Part shown: positions 42,147-51,386 of the stretch, piece by piece | Numbering within the stretch: the stretch's first letter is position 1 | Layout: the number at the start of each line of letters is the position of its first letter | Assembly: GCA_963704035.1 (NCBI GenBank) | Contig: CAVPGR010000002.1 | Span: forward strand, 310,001-374,000 | Source: JAOSJL01 sp963704035 | Lineage (GTDB): Bacteria; Actinomycetota; Acidimicrobiia; IMCC26256; JAOSJL01 | DNA length: 64,000 nt | Direction of reading: 5' to 3' | The notes under the pieces: model-generated | What the model was told of the DNA's origin: nothing | Database searches by the model: none | What the model saw: only the letters and a program-made list of their open reading frames with translations | Translations under genes and position numbers: made by a program

Positions 42147-43359
42147 CTACTTGCGTGGGAGCTTGATCGCCTTGTCGGCAATGATGTTCTTCTGCACCTC
42201 GGTGGCGCCGGCACCGATCGTCGTGTAGCGCTGGAACGAGTAGAGCCGCGCCCAGCTCCCGCCGTCGATGGCGCCCTCACCGCCGCGCAGGATCAGACCA
42301 TTCGGGCCGAGCATGTCGATGGCCAACTCGGCCAGATCCTGCGCGAGGTGTGACCACTGGAGCTTGGCCAGTGGGACCTCGGGCCAGTTCTTCTGCTTCT
42401 TGAGGATCTTGGTGAGCGCCCGGTAGTTCAGGAGCTTGGTGAGCTCGATCTGGGTCCAGGTGCGCGCGATGCGCTCGCGGATACCCGGGTCGTCGAGCGC
42501 CCCGGGATTCGTGGCACGCGCCGCGTTGATGATCGATCGCAGGTCGTTGCCGAGGGTGATGGCGAGGCCCGCGGTGCCGACACGCTCCCTGCCCAAGCGT
42601 GCCCATGGCCACCTGCCAACCCTCGCCCTCGCCGCCGAGTCTCGACGATGCCGGGATGCGCGCGTCGGTGAAGAAGACCTCGCAGAACATCTCCTCGTCC
42701 ACGAGATCACGGATCGGGCGGGTGGATATCCCGGGTGTGTCCATGTCGATGATGAACGCCGTGATGCCCTCGTGTTTGGCGCCGCGCTCGATCGCCGTCG
42801 GGTCGGTGCGCAGCAGGAAGAGGCCCCACTTCGCGATATGGGCCGTCGATGTCCAGATCTTCTGACCGTTCACCACGTACTCGTCGCCGTCGGCGACGGC
42901 GGTGGTACGCAGGTTGGCGAGGTCGCTGCCGGCTTCGGGTTCGGAGAACCCCTGGCACCAGTGCTCCTCGGCGGAGAGGATGCCCGGGAGCCACTGTTGC
43001 TGCTGCTCTTCGGTTCCCCACTCGATGATCATCGGGCCGATCTGCCACAGACCGTTCGCGTTGTAGATCCCCGGCGTGCGGACGCGGGCCATCTCCTCGG
43101 AGTAGATGACGTTCTGAGTGGGTGTCGCCTCGCGACCGCCCCATGAGACCGGCCAGTTGATGGCCGCCCAGCGGCCCTCGTGCAGGAGTCGCTGCCACGC
43201 CTGGCGCCGCTCGTTGCTGCGCGACGACCCCGCGGCCTGGCCGCCACCGGGATCGTCGTCGCCGGAGAACTCGGTGAGGAACGCCGGAAGGTTCACGTCG
43301 AGCCACGAGCGCAGCTCGTCGCGGAAGGCGACGTCCTCGGGGGTGTATGCGAAGTCCAC
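42147..43359 (-). CDS. Acyl-CoA dehydrogenase (frameshifted)
   Basis: Acyl-CoA dehydrogenase of about 403 residues after correction. The frame breaks at the GGG run near 42590 (minus-strand CTTGGGCAGG). Dropping one G reads MGTLGRERVGTAGLAITLG. The CQGFSEPEAGSDLA, KIWTSTAHIAKWG and terminal AGATEVQKNI motifs place it among the long actinobacterial FadE proteins that act on bulky or branched CoA esters. It is divergent from a second, shorter dehydrogenase, an arrangement typical of alpha2-beta2 enzymes of steroid catabolism. GTG 43359 follows a TATCGT -10 element by eight bases. narG starts 34 bases after its stop, so the two may be cotranscribed. Confidence 0.85.
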
Positions 43360-43373
43360 GACCGGCGACGATA
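43360..43373 (-). promoter_or_regulatory. Candidate -10 element for a leaderless transcript
   Basis: Minus-strand TATCGT (43373-43368) is followed by eight bases and the GTG at 43359. No ribosome site is present. Confidence 0.38.
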
Positions 43374-43443
43374 GCCCCGGGTGGCCGCGATGACTAACGT
43401 CCGTGTCAGGTTTCGCGACAGGGAACCGGCAGAGGAAGGGCGC

Positions 43444-44538
43444 ATGGACTTCACGTTCTCCGACGACCAGGACCAGCTCCGGGACGCCGTGCGCAGCTTT
43501 CTCGCCGCGGAGGCGCCGGCCTCCTATCGCTCGGCGATGGCCGACGAGTCCTCCGGTGTGACGCTCGGGCAGTGGGACGAGGTCGCATCGCTCGGTTGGC
43601 CGGGCATGCTCGTTTCCGAGCACCACGGCGGCCTGGGCCTCGGCCTCGTCGACATGGTGGTCGTGCTCGAGGAGATGGGTCGCGTTGCCTATCCCGGGCC
43701 GTTCTACTCGTCGTCGGTGGCGGCCACGCTGGCAGCGCGTCGCCTCGCCGTCGACGCGCTGCTCCCCGAGCTCGCTGCGGGAACCGTCCGCGGCACGGTC
43801 GCGCTCGAGGAATCCGGTCACGGGGACCCGGTGGCGCGTGTTCGCACGCGGGCACGACGCAAGGGTGCCCAGTGGGTGGTGTCGGGCGTCAAGCCGCTCG
43901 TTCTCGACGGCCACACGGCCGATTGGGCGCTGGTCGCCGCGCGTACCGAAGAGGGGCTCGGGACGTTCCTCCTGGAGTCGCCCGCCGGTGAGCCGGTCCC
44001 TACGATGGACCCGACACGAAAGGCCGCGTGTCTCGATCTCCACGAACGACCGGTGGAACCCGTTGGTCCACCGGGTGACCACACGGCTCTGTGGCGACGG
44101 ATCGTCGACGACTGCGCCGTGATGTTGTGTGCGGAGTCGGTGGGCGCAGCAGAGGCCGCCTGGCATCTCGGTGTCGAGTACGCCAAACAACGTGTCCAGT
44201 TCGGCCGACCGATCGCCAGCTTCCAGGCCATCAAACACAAGGCCGTCGACATGCTCCAGGCCGTGGAGCTCGCACGTGTCGGCACGCACTACGCCGCGTG
44301 GGCCTCCGACGTCGACGACGAGATGCGTGAGCACGCCACGGCCATGTGCAAGGGGTTCGTGGGCGAGGCGGCAGTGTTCGTGTCCGGTCAGGACATCCAG
44401 ATCCACGGTGGCGTGGGTTTCACGTGGGACTGCGACGCCCACTGGTACTACAAGCGCGCCAAGGTGAACGACCTCCTCTGTGGCTACCAGGGTTGGCAGC
44501 GGGAACGTCTCGCCGATCTCGTGCTGGCCGACGCCTGA
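43444..44538 (+). CDS. Acyl-CoA dehydrogenase, short partner type
   Basis: A 364-residue dehydrogenase-family protein. The central beta domain is compressed and the C-terminal part keeps YAKQRVQFGRPIASFQAIKHKAVDM and IQIHGGVGFTWDCDAHWYYKRAK, but the usual terminal GTTQVQ segment is absent. Such chains often pair with a longer dehydrogenase to form heterotetramers (for example the ChsE type). The divergent gene at 42147-43359 is the natural partner. The ATG at 43444 follows GAGGAAGG. A longer frame from 43381 lacks a ribosome site. Confidence 0.88.
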   Translation: MDFTFSDDQDQLRDAVRSFLAAEAPASYRSAMADESSGVTLGQWDEVASLGWPGMLVSEHHGGLGLGLVDMVVVLEEMGRVAYPGPFYSSSVAATLAARRLAVDALLPELAAGTVRGTVALEESGHGDPVARVRTRARRKGAQWVVSGVKPLVLDGHTADWALVAARTEEGLGTFLLESPAGEPVPTMDPTRKAACLDLHERPVEPVGPPGDHTALWRRIVDDCAVMLCAESVGAAEAAWHLGVEYAKQRVQFGRPIASFQAIKHKAVDMLQAVELARVGTHYAAWASDVDDEMREHATAMCKGFVGEAAVFVSGQDIQIHGGVGFTWDCDAHWYYKRAKVNDLLCGYQGWQRERLADLVLADA

Positions 44539-44549
44539 GGTGGTCACCA

Positions 44550-44586
44550 CCCCGTGAGCGGCGCCCCGTGAGTACCGCCCCGTGAG
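44550..44586 (+). repeat. Triple 14-bp repeat at the CoA-transferase start
   Basis: CCCCGTGAG recurs with exact 14-base spacing (GTG at 44554, 44568 and 44582), so the GTG start is present three times. The two downstream copies share CGCCCCGTGAG. The upstream GTGs are out of frame with the gene. Confidence 0.85.
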
Positions 44587-46282
44587 CCCCGAGGTCGACT
44601 CGGTCACACTGTCGGAGGCGGTGGCCGCGCACGTGCATGCCGGTGACTCCCTGCACCTCGTGGTGGGGCACACCCGCTGGAGCGCAGGGGCGTTCGAGAT
44701 CGTGCGCCAGTTCTGGAAGAAGGACCCCGCTTTCGAGCTCGTCATGTTGAGCCTGTCGAGCCTCGGGACGCTCTTCTTCCGCGGCGACATGGTGAGGCGG
44801 GTGGTCACCGGGTACTCGGGCGACACGTTCCCGAACTTCACGCCCAACCCGGTCTTCGCCTCCGCGTACCGGGACGGACGCGTCGAGGTCGAGCACTGGT
44901 CGTTCCTCACCTTCGCTCAGCGACTCGAGGCGGCGGCCCGCGGACTCCCGGCGGTCACGACACGTTCGCTGCACGGGTCGTCGATGGCGGACAATGCCGC
45001 CTACTCGCACGTCGACACGGAGTTCGGCGAGGTGGGGCTCCTCGCTCCGCTGCAACCCGACGTCGCGGTGCTCCACGCCCCGGTGGCCGATCGAGCGGGC
45101 AATGTGGCGATCCACCCGCCGCTGCTCGAAGGCGTCTGGGGTGCCCTCGCCGCCCGGCGGGGAGCGATCGTGACGGTCGAACGGATCGTCGAGAATCTGA
45201 AGCCGTGGGCACACCTGGTGCGCATTCCTGCGCACCGGACCCTGGCGGTCGTCGAGGCTCCTCTGGGGGCCCATCCCGGCGGGCTGTTCACGGCCGGTCT
45301 CCCGGTCAGCGGGTACGGCGAGGACTACGACTTCTGGGTCGACGTGCGGAACCGTTCGCGTCGGGACGACTTCGACGACTGGATCAGGGAGTGGGTGCTC
45401 GACGTCGAAGGACACCGCGGCTACGTCAAGAAGCTCGGCCGGGACAGGATCGAGGTGCTTCTCGAGCGCGCCGATCGCGAGTCGTGGCGTCAGGACCGAG
45501 ACGCCCATCCCGTCGATGCCGAGGCACCGGTGAATGCCTGGGAAACCGCTGCTGCCTTCGGTGCCCGCTACCTGGTCGGGCGTGTGGAGGCCCTCGACGC
45601 CGACGCCGTCCTGGCAGGTGCCGGTGTCGCGAACCTGGCCGCGTGGTTGGCGTGCGACACCGCGCGACGCGCGGGTCGTGAGGTGCACCTCACGGCGGAG
45701 ATCGGTCTCTGGGGCTACGAGCCCACGCCCGCCGACCCGTTCGTGCTCAACCACCGCAACTTTCCGACGTCCTCGATGCTCGGCGACGCCGACATGGTCC
45801 TCGGCACGTTGGTCGGCGGTGCCGGTACGACGACCGTCGCCTGTCTCGGTGGCGCGCAGGTCGACCGGTTCGCCGACATCAACTCCACCCTCGTGCCCGA
45901 CGGCCCGTTTCTCGTGGGATCGGGTGGTGGCAACGACACGGCGAGCACCTGCACCGAGGCGGTCGTCGTGGCCACGCTGAACCCGAAGCGGACCCCACCC
46001 GAGTGCGGGTACGTCACGTCTCCCGGCCGGGTGGTCCGTGCCCTGGTCACCGATCTCGGCATCCTCGAGAAGCCTGATCTCGAACCGGGAACGGAGTTGG
46101 TCCTCACCGCCGTCCCGGAAGGCGACGGTTCCCTCGACGAGAGGATCGCACGTGCGCAGGCCGCCTGCGGGTGGGATCTCTCTGTCGCCGACGACGTGTC
46201 GGAGCTGTCTCCCCCGACCGCCGGGGAGGTCCGCGCCCTTCGGGCCTGGGACCCGCAGGGATGGTTCCTCCGCCCCGACTGA
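44582..46282 (+). CDS. CoA-transferase with fused alpha and beta domains
   Basis: A 566-residue type I CoA-transferase. The first half resembles alpha subunits (HAGDSLHLVVGHTRWSAGAFEIVRQF, LVMLSLSSLG). The second half resembles beta subunits, with the LTAEIGLWGYEPTPADP strand holding the likely catalytic Glu and VGSGGGNDTAST. Two-subunit genes are more usual (for example IpdAB in steroid ring degradation), so this is a single-chain version. No ribosome site lies before the GTG. The start region is the 14-bp repeat. It follows a dehydrogenase by 43 bases and is probably in its operon. Confidence 0.85.
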   Translation: MSPEVDSVTLSEAVAAHVHAGDSLHLVVGHTRWSAGAFEIVRQFWKKDPAFELVMLSLSSLGTLFFRGDMVRRVVTGYSGDTFPNFTPNPVFASAYRDGRVEVEHWSFLTFAQRLEAAARGLPAVTTRSLHGSSMADNAAYSHVDTEFGEVGLLAPLQPDVAVLHAPVADRAGNVAIHPPLLEGVWGALAARRGAIVTVERIVENLKPWAHLVRIPAHRTLAVVEAPLGAHPGGLFTAGLPVSGYGEDYDFWVDVRNRSRRDDFDDWIREWVLDVEGHRGYVKKLGRDRIEVLLERADRESWRQDRDAHPVDAEAPVNAWETAAAFGARYLVGRVEALDADAVLAGAGVANLAAWLACDTARRAGREVHLTAEIGLWGYEPTPADPFVLNHRNFPTSSMLGDADMVLGTLVGGAGTTTVACLGGAQVDRFADINSTLVPDGPFLVGSGGGNDTASTCTEAVVVATLNPKRTPPECGYVTSPGRVVRALVTDLGILEKPDLEPGTELVLTAVPEGDGSLDERIARAQAACGWDLSVADDVSELSPPTAGEVRALRAWDPQGWFLRPD

Positions 46283-46346
46283 GTCTCACCACGGGCGGCG
46301 TTCAGCCTGCCACACCTCGTGGAGCGAGGTTGAACAAAAGCCGGGT

Positions 46347-46381
46347 TTGTCGCTTTTCGGCGCTGGGGCTACGATGATCCG
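46347..46381 (+). promoter_or_regulatory. Promoter with -35 and -10, leaderless
   Basis: TTGTCG (46347-46352), a 17-base spacer and TACGAT (46370-46375) form a consensus-like promoter. The GTG start at 46382 lies six bases after the -10, so transcription should begin at or next to the start codon. This is the best promoter in the window. Confidence 0.62.
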
Positions 46382-48382
46382 GTGCGGACGAAAGCGGCAG
46401 GTGCGCTGGTGGCGGTCGCGGTGCTCGCCGCCGCGTGCAGCTCGGGAGGTTCCGACAGCTCCTCGGGCGACGCCGAGGTCGCGGGCGAACAGGTCGCACG
46501 CGTCGAGGTCGGTGCGGCCAGCACGTCGGTGCTGCCGCTCGTCGACGGCGAACAGGCCTATCTCGACGATCTTCCCGGACCCGACGACGCGACGTCACTC
46601 GGAAGTTTCGTGAAGGAGTGGGACGTCGGCCAGGTCGCCGTGGGCAACGGCGCGAGCGAGGCGCACTGGGTGCGCGACGACGTTCGTGCCAAGGCGATCG
46701 CCATCCGAGACCCCGACTCCGGACAGACGCAGGTGATCGCGACGAACGACCTCTACATGGTGTTCCGGCCCGACGTCCAGGCGCTTCGCGACCGCGTCGC
46801 GGAGCGTCTCCCCTCCGACGTCGCTGACGACGTGCAGGTTCAGGTCGCGTCGAGCCACAACCACCACGGCCCCGACACCGCGTTTCAGGTGAACCACGAC
46901 TGGTACGACTCGGCGCTCGACCGATGGGCCGATGCCGTGGTCGAGGCCGTCGAATCGGTCGAGCCCGCGACCCTCGAGACGGCGAGCGGTGATCACTACT
47001 TCGGCGTCACCTCGACCCGCGACCCGCAGGTCATCGACCCGATCCTCAACGTCCTCCAGGCCACGGGCGAGGACGACGAGATCATCGCCACACTCGTCAA
47101 CTGGAGCAACCACCCCGAGGCGACCCTGAACTGGGAGGTCACCGCCCCCGACGCCGACTGCGTCGCCCTCAGCGAGCAACCGGGCTGTTCGGCCGAGAAC
47201 GCCTACTTCACAGCCGACTACCCCGGGCACATGTCCCGCGTCATCGAGGACGCCGTCGGCGGCGAGGCACTCTTCGTCAACGGCGCCATCGGCGCCCTGC
47301 TCACGCCGCTCGGCGCCCCGGTGTGGGAAGTCGATGCGCAACACCCCATCGGTAACGGTTACACCGTCCCGGAGGGGGCTGCCTTCCCGGGTGACGCCGC
47401 AACGTCCGTCGACAAGAACTTCCGACGAACAGCCGTCATCGGTGAACAGCTGGGCCTTGCAGCACTCGACCTGCTCGACGAATCGGGTGTGTCGCTCGCC
47501 GACGCCACGATGAGTTTCGAGAGCGAGGAGTTCTTCACCCGCGTCTCCAACATCGGCTTCCGGGTCCTGGGTGTGGTCGACGAGAGCACGGGCCGTGCGG
47601 GTCTCGGTCACGAGCCGATCGTGTTGTACGACTGCGAGCCCGGTGAGCCCACCGAGGAGACCTGCACCGACGCGGGAACGGCCACGGAGACCGATCCCGA
47701 GATCGAGCTCGACGTGCGCAAGGGTGAGTTCGTGACGACCGAGGTCGGCGAGCTGACCATCGGTCCGATCGACATGGTGTTCATCCCCGGTGAGATCCAG
47801 TCGACGCTCACGATGGGCCTGCCCGCCGACTTCCGCGACGATCCCGAGCGCTTCTACGTCGAGCCCGAGGCCCACGCCGTGGGTGACGAGTTCACGATTC
47901 CCGGCTACGTGCGCAACCTCTTCGACGACGAGTACACCTGGATGATCGGGCTCGGAAACGACCAGCTCGGCTACATCGTGCCGATCAGCGACTACCGGCT
48001 GACGTGCACGGCCGACCTCGAGCTACTCGGAGGAGAGCCGGGGACGTGTGCGGAGCTGGCCGCTGCCGGTGAACTACCCCTGGCGGAAGCGATTCCGGCT
48101 GTCGAGTGCCACGCGGCGGCTGCCGATCCCGGCTACCTCGCCGACAACTTCAGCGAGACGGCCGCCGCGGCGATCGAAGAGGGCTGTCGCTACGGCCAGG
48201 GCATCGGAAACCAGTTGGGCATCCACCCCGAAGACCACTACGAGGAGACCAACTCCGCCGGATGGGATCTCGCCGACGATGTGCTGGGTGCGCTCATGCG
48301 CCTCACCGGCGTCGACGACGACACCCAGGTCAACCCCGACTTCGCCGGATACTCGCCGCTCAACCCGCCGCCGTCCGGCTAA
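46382..48382 (+). CDS. Neutral ceramidase-like lipoprotein
   Basis: A secreted lipoprotein of 666 residues. The N-terminus has a basic region, a hydrophobic core and the lipobox LAAAC at about 16-20. The sequence ASSHNHHGPDT (near 157) and the LVNWSNHPEATLNW and YFTADYPGHMSRVIED segments match the N-terminal domain of neutral/alkaline ceramidase-family hydrolases, where such histidines bind zinc. The segment VNGAIGALLTP lies where the family's catalytic serine loop is expected but shows no serine, so activity on ceramide is uncertain. It has its own leaderless promoter. An ABC importer follows 68 bases downstream. Confidence 0.75.
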   Translation: MRTKAAGALVAVAVLAAACSSGGSDSSSGDAEVAGEQVARVEVGAASTSVLPLVDGEQAYLDDLPGPDDATSLGSFVKEWDVGQVAVGNGASEAHWVRDDVRAKAIAIRDPDSGQTQVIATNDLYMVFRPDVQALRDRVAERLPSDVADDVQVQVASSHNHHGPDTAFQVNHDWYDSALDRWADAVVEAVESVEPATLETASGDHYFGVTSTRDPQVIDPILNVLQATGEDDEIIATLVNWSNHPEATLNWEVTAPDADCVALSEQPGCSAENAYFTADYPGHMSRVIEDAVGGEALFVNGAIGALLTPLGAPVWEVDAQHPIGNGYTVPEGAAFPGDAATSVDKNFRRTAVIGEQLGLAALDLLDESGVSLADATMSFESEEFFTRVSNIGFRVLGVVDESTGRAGLGHEPIVLYDCEPGEPTEETCTDAGTATETDPEIELDVRKGEFVTTEVGELTIGPIDMVFIPGEIQSTLTMGLPADFRDDPERFYVEPEAHAVGDEFTIPGYVRNLFDDEYTWMIGLGNDQLGYIVPISDYRLTCTADLELLGGEPGTCAELAAAGELPLAEAIPAVECHAAAADPGYLADNFSETAAAAIEEGCRYGQGIGNQLGIHPEDHYEETNSAGWDLADDVLGALMRLTGVDDDTQVNPDFAGYSPLNPPPSG

Positions 48383-48450
48383 GGCGGCGCGCGGCGCGCG
48401 GACCTCCTATCCTGCGGCTCGGTACATCAGGCCAGGGCAGGGAGTGCTGA

Positions 48451-49554
48451 GTGGGCCAGGTCGTTCTGAGCGGTGTCACCAAGCGCTTCGACGGCCTGGC
48501 GGCGGTCGACGATCTCACGCTCGACGTCGCCGACCGTGAGTTCCTCGTGCTCCTCGGACCCTCGGGCTGCGGGAAGTCCACGGCGCTTCGCATGATCGCC
48601 GGCCTCGAAGAGATCGACGAAGGCACGATCTGGATCGGCGACAGGGTCGTCAACGACGTCGAGGCCCGTGACCGCGACATCGCGATGGTCTTCCAGACCT
48701 ACGCCCTCTACCCGCACATGACGGTCGCCGCCAACATCGAGTTCCCTCTGAAGGCGCGAAAGGTCGCGCCGGACGAACGTGCCCGCCTGGTGACCGAGGC
48801 CGCCGAGACCCTCGGACTGTCCGATCTCCTGGATCGCCGGCCCGCGCAGCTCTCGGGTGGCCAGCGCCAACGGGTTGCCCTCGCACGGGCCATCGTGCGG
48901 CGACCCGCCGTGTTCCTGATGGACGAGCCGCTGTCGAACCTCGACGCCAAACTTCGCGTGCAGACGCGCGCTGAGCTCGTGGATCTCCATCGGCGCCTCG
49001 AGGCGACGGTCATCTACGTCACCCACGACCAGGTGGAGGCGATGACGATGGGAAGCCGCATCGCCATCCTCGACCAGGGCGTGCTCCAGCAGGTGGCGCC
49101 TCCCCAGGAGGTGTACGAGCGTCCGGCCAATCTGTTCGTGGCGCGTTTCATCGGGAACCCGCCCATGAACACCATGGCGGGAGAAGTCGTGCAGGAGGGC
49201 GCGGACGTCGGGGTCCGGCTTCGGGGCGGGACCATTCCCTTGCCCTCGGCGCTCGCCGGCGTTGTGCGTGAGCGCGATCTTTCCGAGCTCATCGTGGGGG
49301 TTCGTCCTGAGCACGTCACGATGTCTGCGGACGGCTTCATCGAGGCCACGGTGGTAGTCGTGGAGTCGTTGGGCCATGAGCGACACGTGATCTGCGATGT
49401 CGCGGGCCCGCCGTTCGTCATCGTGCGCCAATCCATCGATGAGCAGCCACCGGCGGAGAGCGACATCGTCCGGCTCTCCACGGAAGCCGACTCGTTGCAC
49501 GTGTTCGACGCGGAGACCGGTGAGCGCATCGACGCAAACGGGTCGGCATCGTGA
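48451..49554 (+). CDS. ABC transporter ATP-binding protein, UgpC/MalK type
   Basis: A 367-residue ATPase. Walker A is GPSGCGKST near 35, the Q-loop is VFQTYALYPHMTV, the signature LSGGQRQRVALARAI and Walker B VFLMDEPLSNLDAKLR, with the H-loop VTHDQ. The C-terminal OB-like regulatory domain of the MalK/UgpC group follows (IGNPPMNTM, VGVRPEHV). It powers import by the two permeases and lipoprotein encoded just downstream. GTG at 48451 has AGGGAG upstream, and TATCCT near 48406 could be its -10. Confidence 0.93.
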   Translation: MGQVVLSGVTKRFDGLAAVDDLTLDVADREFLVLLGPSGCGKSTALRMIAGLEEIDEGTIWIGDRVVNDVEARDRDIAMVFQTYALYPHMTVAANIEFPLKARKVAPDERARLVTEAAETLGLSDLLDRRPAQLSGGQRQRVALARAIVRRPAVFLMDEPLSNLDAKLRVQTRAELVDLHRRLEATVIYVTHDQVEAMTMGSRIAILDQGVLQQVAPPQEVYERPANLFVARFIGNPPMNTMAGEVVQEGADVGVRLRGGTIPLPSALAGVVRERDLSELIVGVRPEHVTMSADGFIEATVVVVESLGHERHVICDVAGPPFVIVRQSIDEQPPAESDIVRLSTEADSLHVFDAETGERIDANGSAS

Positions 49555-49572
49555 AGACGCGGTGACGAACCC

Positions 49573-50526
49573 GTGACCACCCCCGTCGCCCTCGCTCCCG
49601 ACCCGGACCCGGCGCCCGAGCCGGATGCTCCCGAACCACGCCGGCGACGCTTGTCTCGGGCCGGGCGCGAGCGCTTCTATGCGCTCGCGTTGCTGCTCCC
49701 GTCCATCGTCGTGTTCGGGTTCTTCTCCTACTACCCGTTCGTGCGGACGGTTCGCGACGGCATGTTCAAGTCCAACAAGTTCGGCACCAACGAGACGTTC
49801 GTCGGTCTCGATCAGTACTGGGACGTTCTCGGTTCGCCGGTCTTCCACAACAGCCTGAAGGTCACCGGGCTGTTCGCCCTCTACACCGTGATCCCGGGGA
49901 TGATCCTCGGTCTCGGCCTCGCTCTGCTGGCGCACCAGAGGGTGCGCGGCATCGGTTTCTTCCGAACGGTCTTCTCCTCGACGGTCGCCACGTCGGTGGC
50001 CGTGGCATCGGTGATGTGGATCACCCTTCTCAACCCGCAGATCGGCCTTGTCAACTACTACCTCGGGACCAACATCGATCTGCTCACGGATCCGACGTGG
50101 GCACTGGTCGCCGTCTCGGCGACCACGGTCTGGCTCAGCCTCGGTGTCACGTTCATCGTGATGTCGGCGGGTCTCCAGGGCGTGCCCGAAGACATGCTCG
50201 AAGCGGCCACGGTCGACGGCGCGGGCCCGTGGATGCGGTTCCGACGGGTGACCCTGCCGCTGTTGTCACCGACGCTGCTGTTCTCGCTCGTGGTGCTGAC
50301 GATCAACGCTTTCCAGTCGTTCGGCCAGATCGACCTCCTGACTCAGGGCGGGCCGAACGGCAAGACCGACGTGATCGTCTACAACCTCGTGCAGACCTCC
50401 CGTCAGGTACCCGGGCGAGCCGCCGCGCAGGCGGTCGTGCTGTTCCTGATCATCTTCACCCTGACGCTCGTCCAACTCAGGTTCCTCGAGCGACGCGTCC
50501 ACTACGAAGGCGGCGACGGTGCCTGA
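49573..50526 (+). CDS. ABC sugar/glycerol-phosphate permease, UgpA-like
   Basis: Inner-membrane permease of 317 residues with a Pro/Asp-rich cytoplasmic N-terminus and six helices. The EAA loop reads EDMLEAATVDGAGPWMRFRRVTLPLLSPT, which contacts the ATPase. It pairs with the UgpE-like permease, whose GTG start overlaps its end by eight bases. The whole set is of the UgpABCE/carbohydrate uptake-1 type. The exact substrate is not readable. Confidence 0.92.
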   Translation: MTTPVALAPDPDPAPEPDAPEPRRRRLSRAGRERFYALALLLPSIVVFGFFSYYPFVRTVRDGMFKSNKFGTNETFVGLDQYWDVLGSPVFHNSLKVTGLFALYTVIPGMILGLGLALLAHQRVRGIGFFRTVFSSTVATSVAVASVMWITLLNPQIGLVNYYLGTNIDLLTDPTWALVAVSATTVWLSLGVTFIVMSAGLQGVPEDMLEAATVDGAGPWMRFRRVTLPLLSPTLLFSLVVLTINAFQSFGQIDLLTQGGPNGKTDVIVYNLVQTSRQVPGRAAAQAVVLFLIIFTLTLVQLRFLERRVHYEGGDGA

Positions 50527-51364
50527 CGCGCCGCACCGCCGTTCGGGCAGCGTCGCTCGGACCGTTCTTCTCTACGTCGCACTCGTGGCGGCGGCGTTCA
50601 TCGTGCTGTTCCCGATCTACATCACGGTGGTCAACTCGCTGCTCCCCCTCGGCCAGATTCTCGGAAAGCCGCCCAAGCTCTTCCCGACCGATCCCCAGTG
50701 GGGGAATTACGCCGAGGCGTTCACCAACGGGCGGATGGCCCGCTACCTCGTCAACAGCGCGGTCGTCACGACCATCATCATGGTCGGCCAGGTGAGCACG
50801 TCGATCCTGGCCGGCTACGCCTTTGCCGTCCTGCGCTTCCCGTTCAAGAACACCCTGTTCATGCTCTTCCTGGCGACGCTGATGCTGCCGATCGAGGTGA
50901 CCCTGGTCGCGAACTTCCAGACGATCCAGACACTCGGGTGGCAGGACACCTACCAGGGTCTCGCTGCACCGTTCCTGGCCATCGGATTTGGAACCTTCCT
51001 CATGCGCCAGGCGTTCCTGGGCGTGCCCCGGGACCTACGCGATGCCGCCGCTCTCGACGGATACGGGCACTTCCGTTTCATGGCACGGGTTGCGGTGCCG
51101 CTGGTGCGCCCGTCGGTGGCGGCTCTCTCGGTGTTCTCGTTCCTCCTGGCCTGGAACCAGTACCTCTGGCCGCTACTCATCACCGATGATGCGGACATGC
51201 GCACCGTGCAGATCGGCCTGCGAACGCTCAAGGGTGAGGGCGCGGCGGGCCTTGACGTCCTGTTCGCAGGTACGGTGATTGCCGCCATTCCGATATTCGT
51301 TCTCTTGATCGTGTTCCAGAAGCAGCTCGTCCGAGGTCTCACCTCGGGCGCCGTGAAGGGCTGA
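50519..51364 (+). CDS. ABC sugar/glycerol-phosphate permease, UgpE-like
   Basis: Second permease of 281 residues with six helices and the EAA-type loop RDAARL-like DLRDAAALDGYGHFRFMARVAVPLVRPS. An early conserved segment FIVLFPIYITVVNSL matches MalG/UgpE proteins. It starts inside the upstream permease gene and is followed by the solute-binding lipoprotein after 22 bases. Confidence 0.92.
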   Translation: MPDAPHRRSGSVARTVLLYVALVAAAFIVLFPIYITVVNSLLPLGQILGKPPKLFPTDPQWGNYAEAFTNGRMARYLVNSAVVTTIIMVGQVSTSILAGYAFAVLRFPFKNTLFMLFLATLMLPIEVTLVANFQTIQTLGWQDTYQGLAAPFLAIGFGTFLMRQAFLGVPRDLRDAAALDGYGHFRFMARVAVPLVRPSVAALSVFSFLLAWNQYLWPLLITDDADMRTVQIGLRTLKGEGAAGLDVLFAGTVIAAIPIFVLLIVFQKQLVRGLTSGAVKG

Positions 51365-51386
51365 GGCCCGCAACCGAGGAGATCCG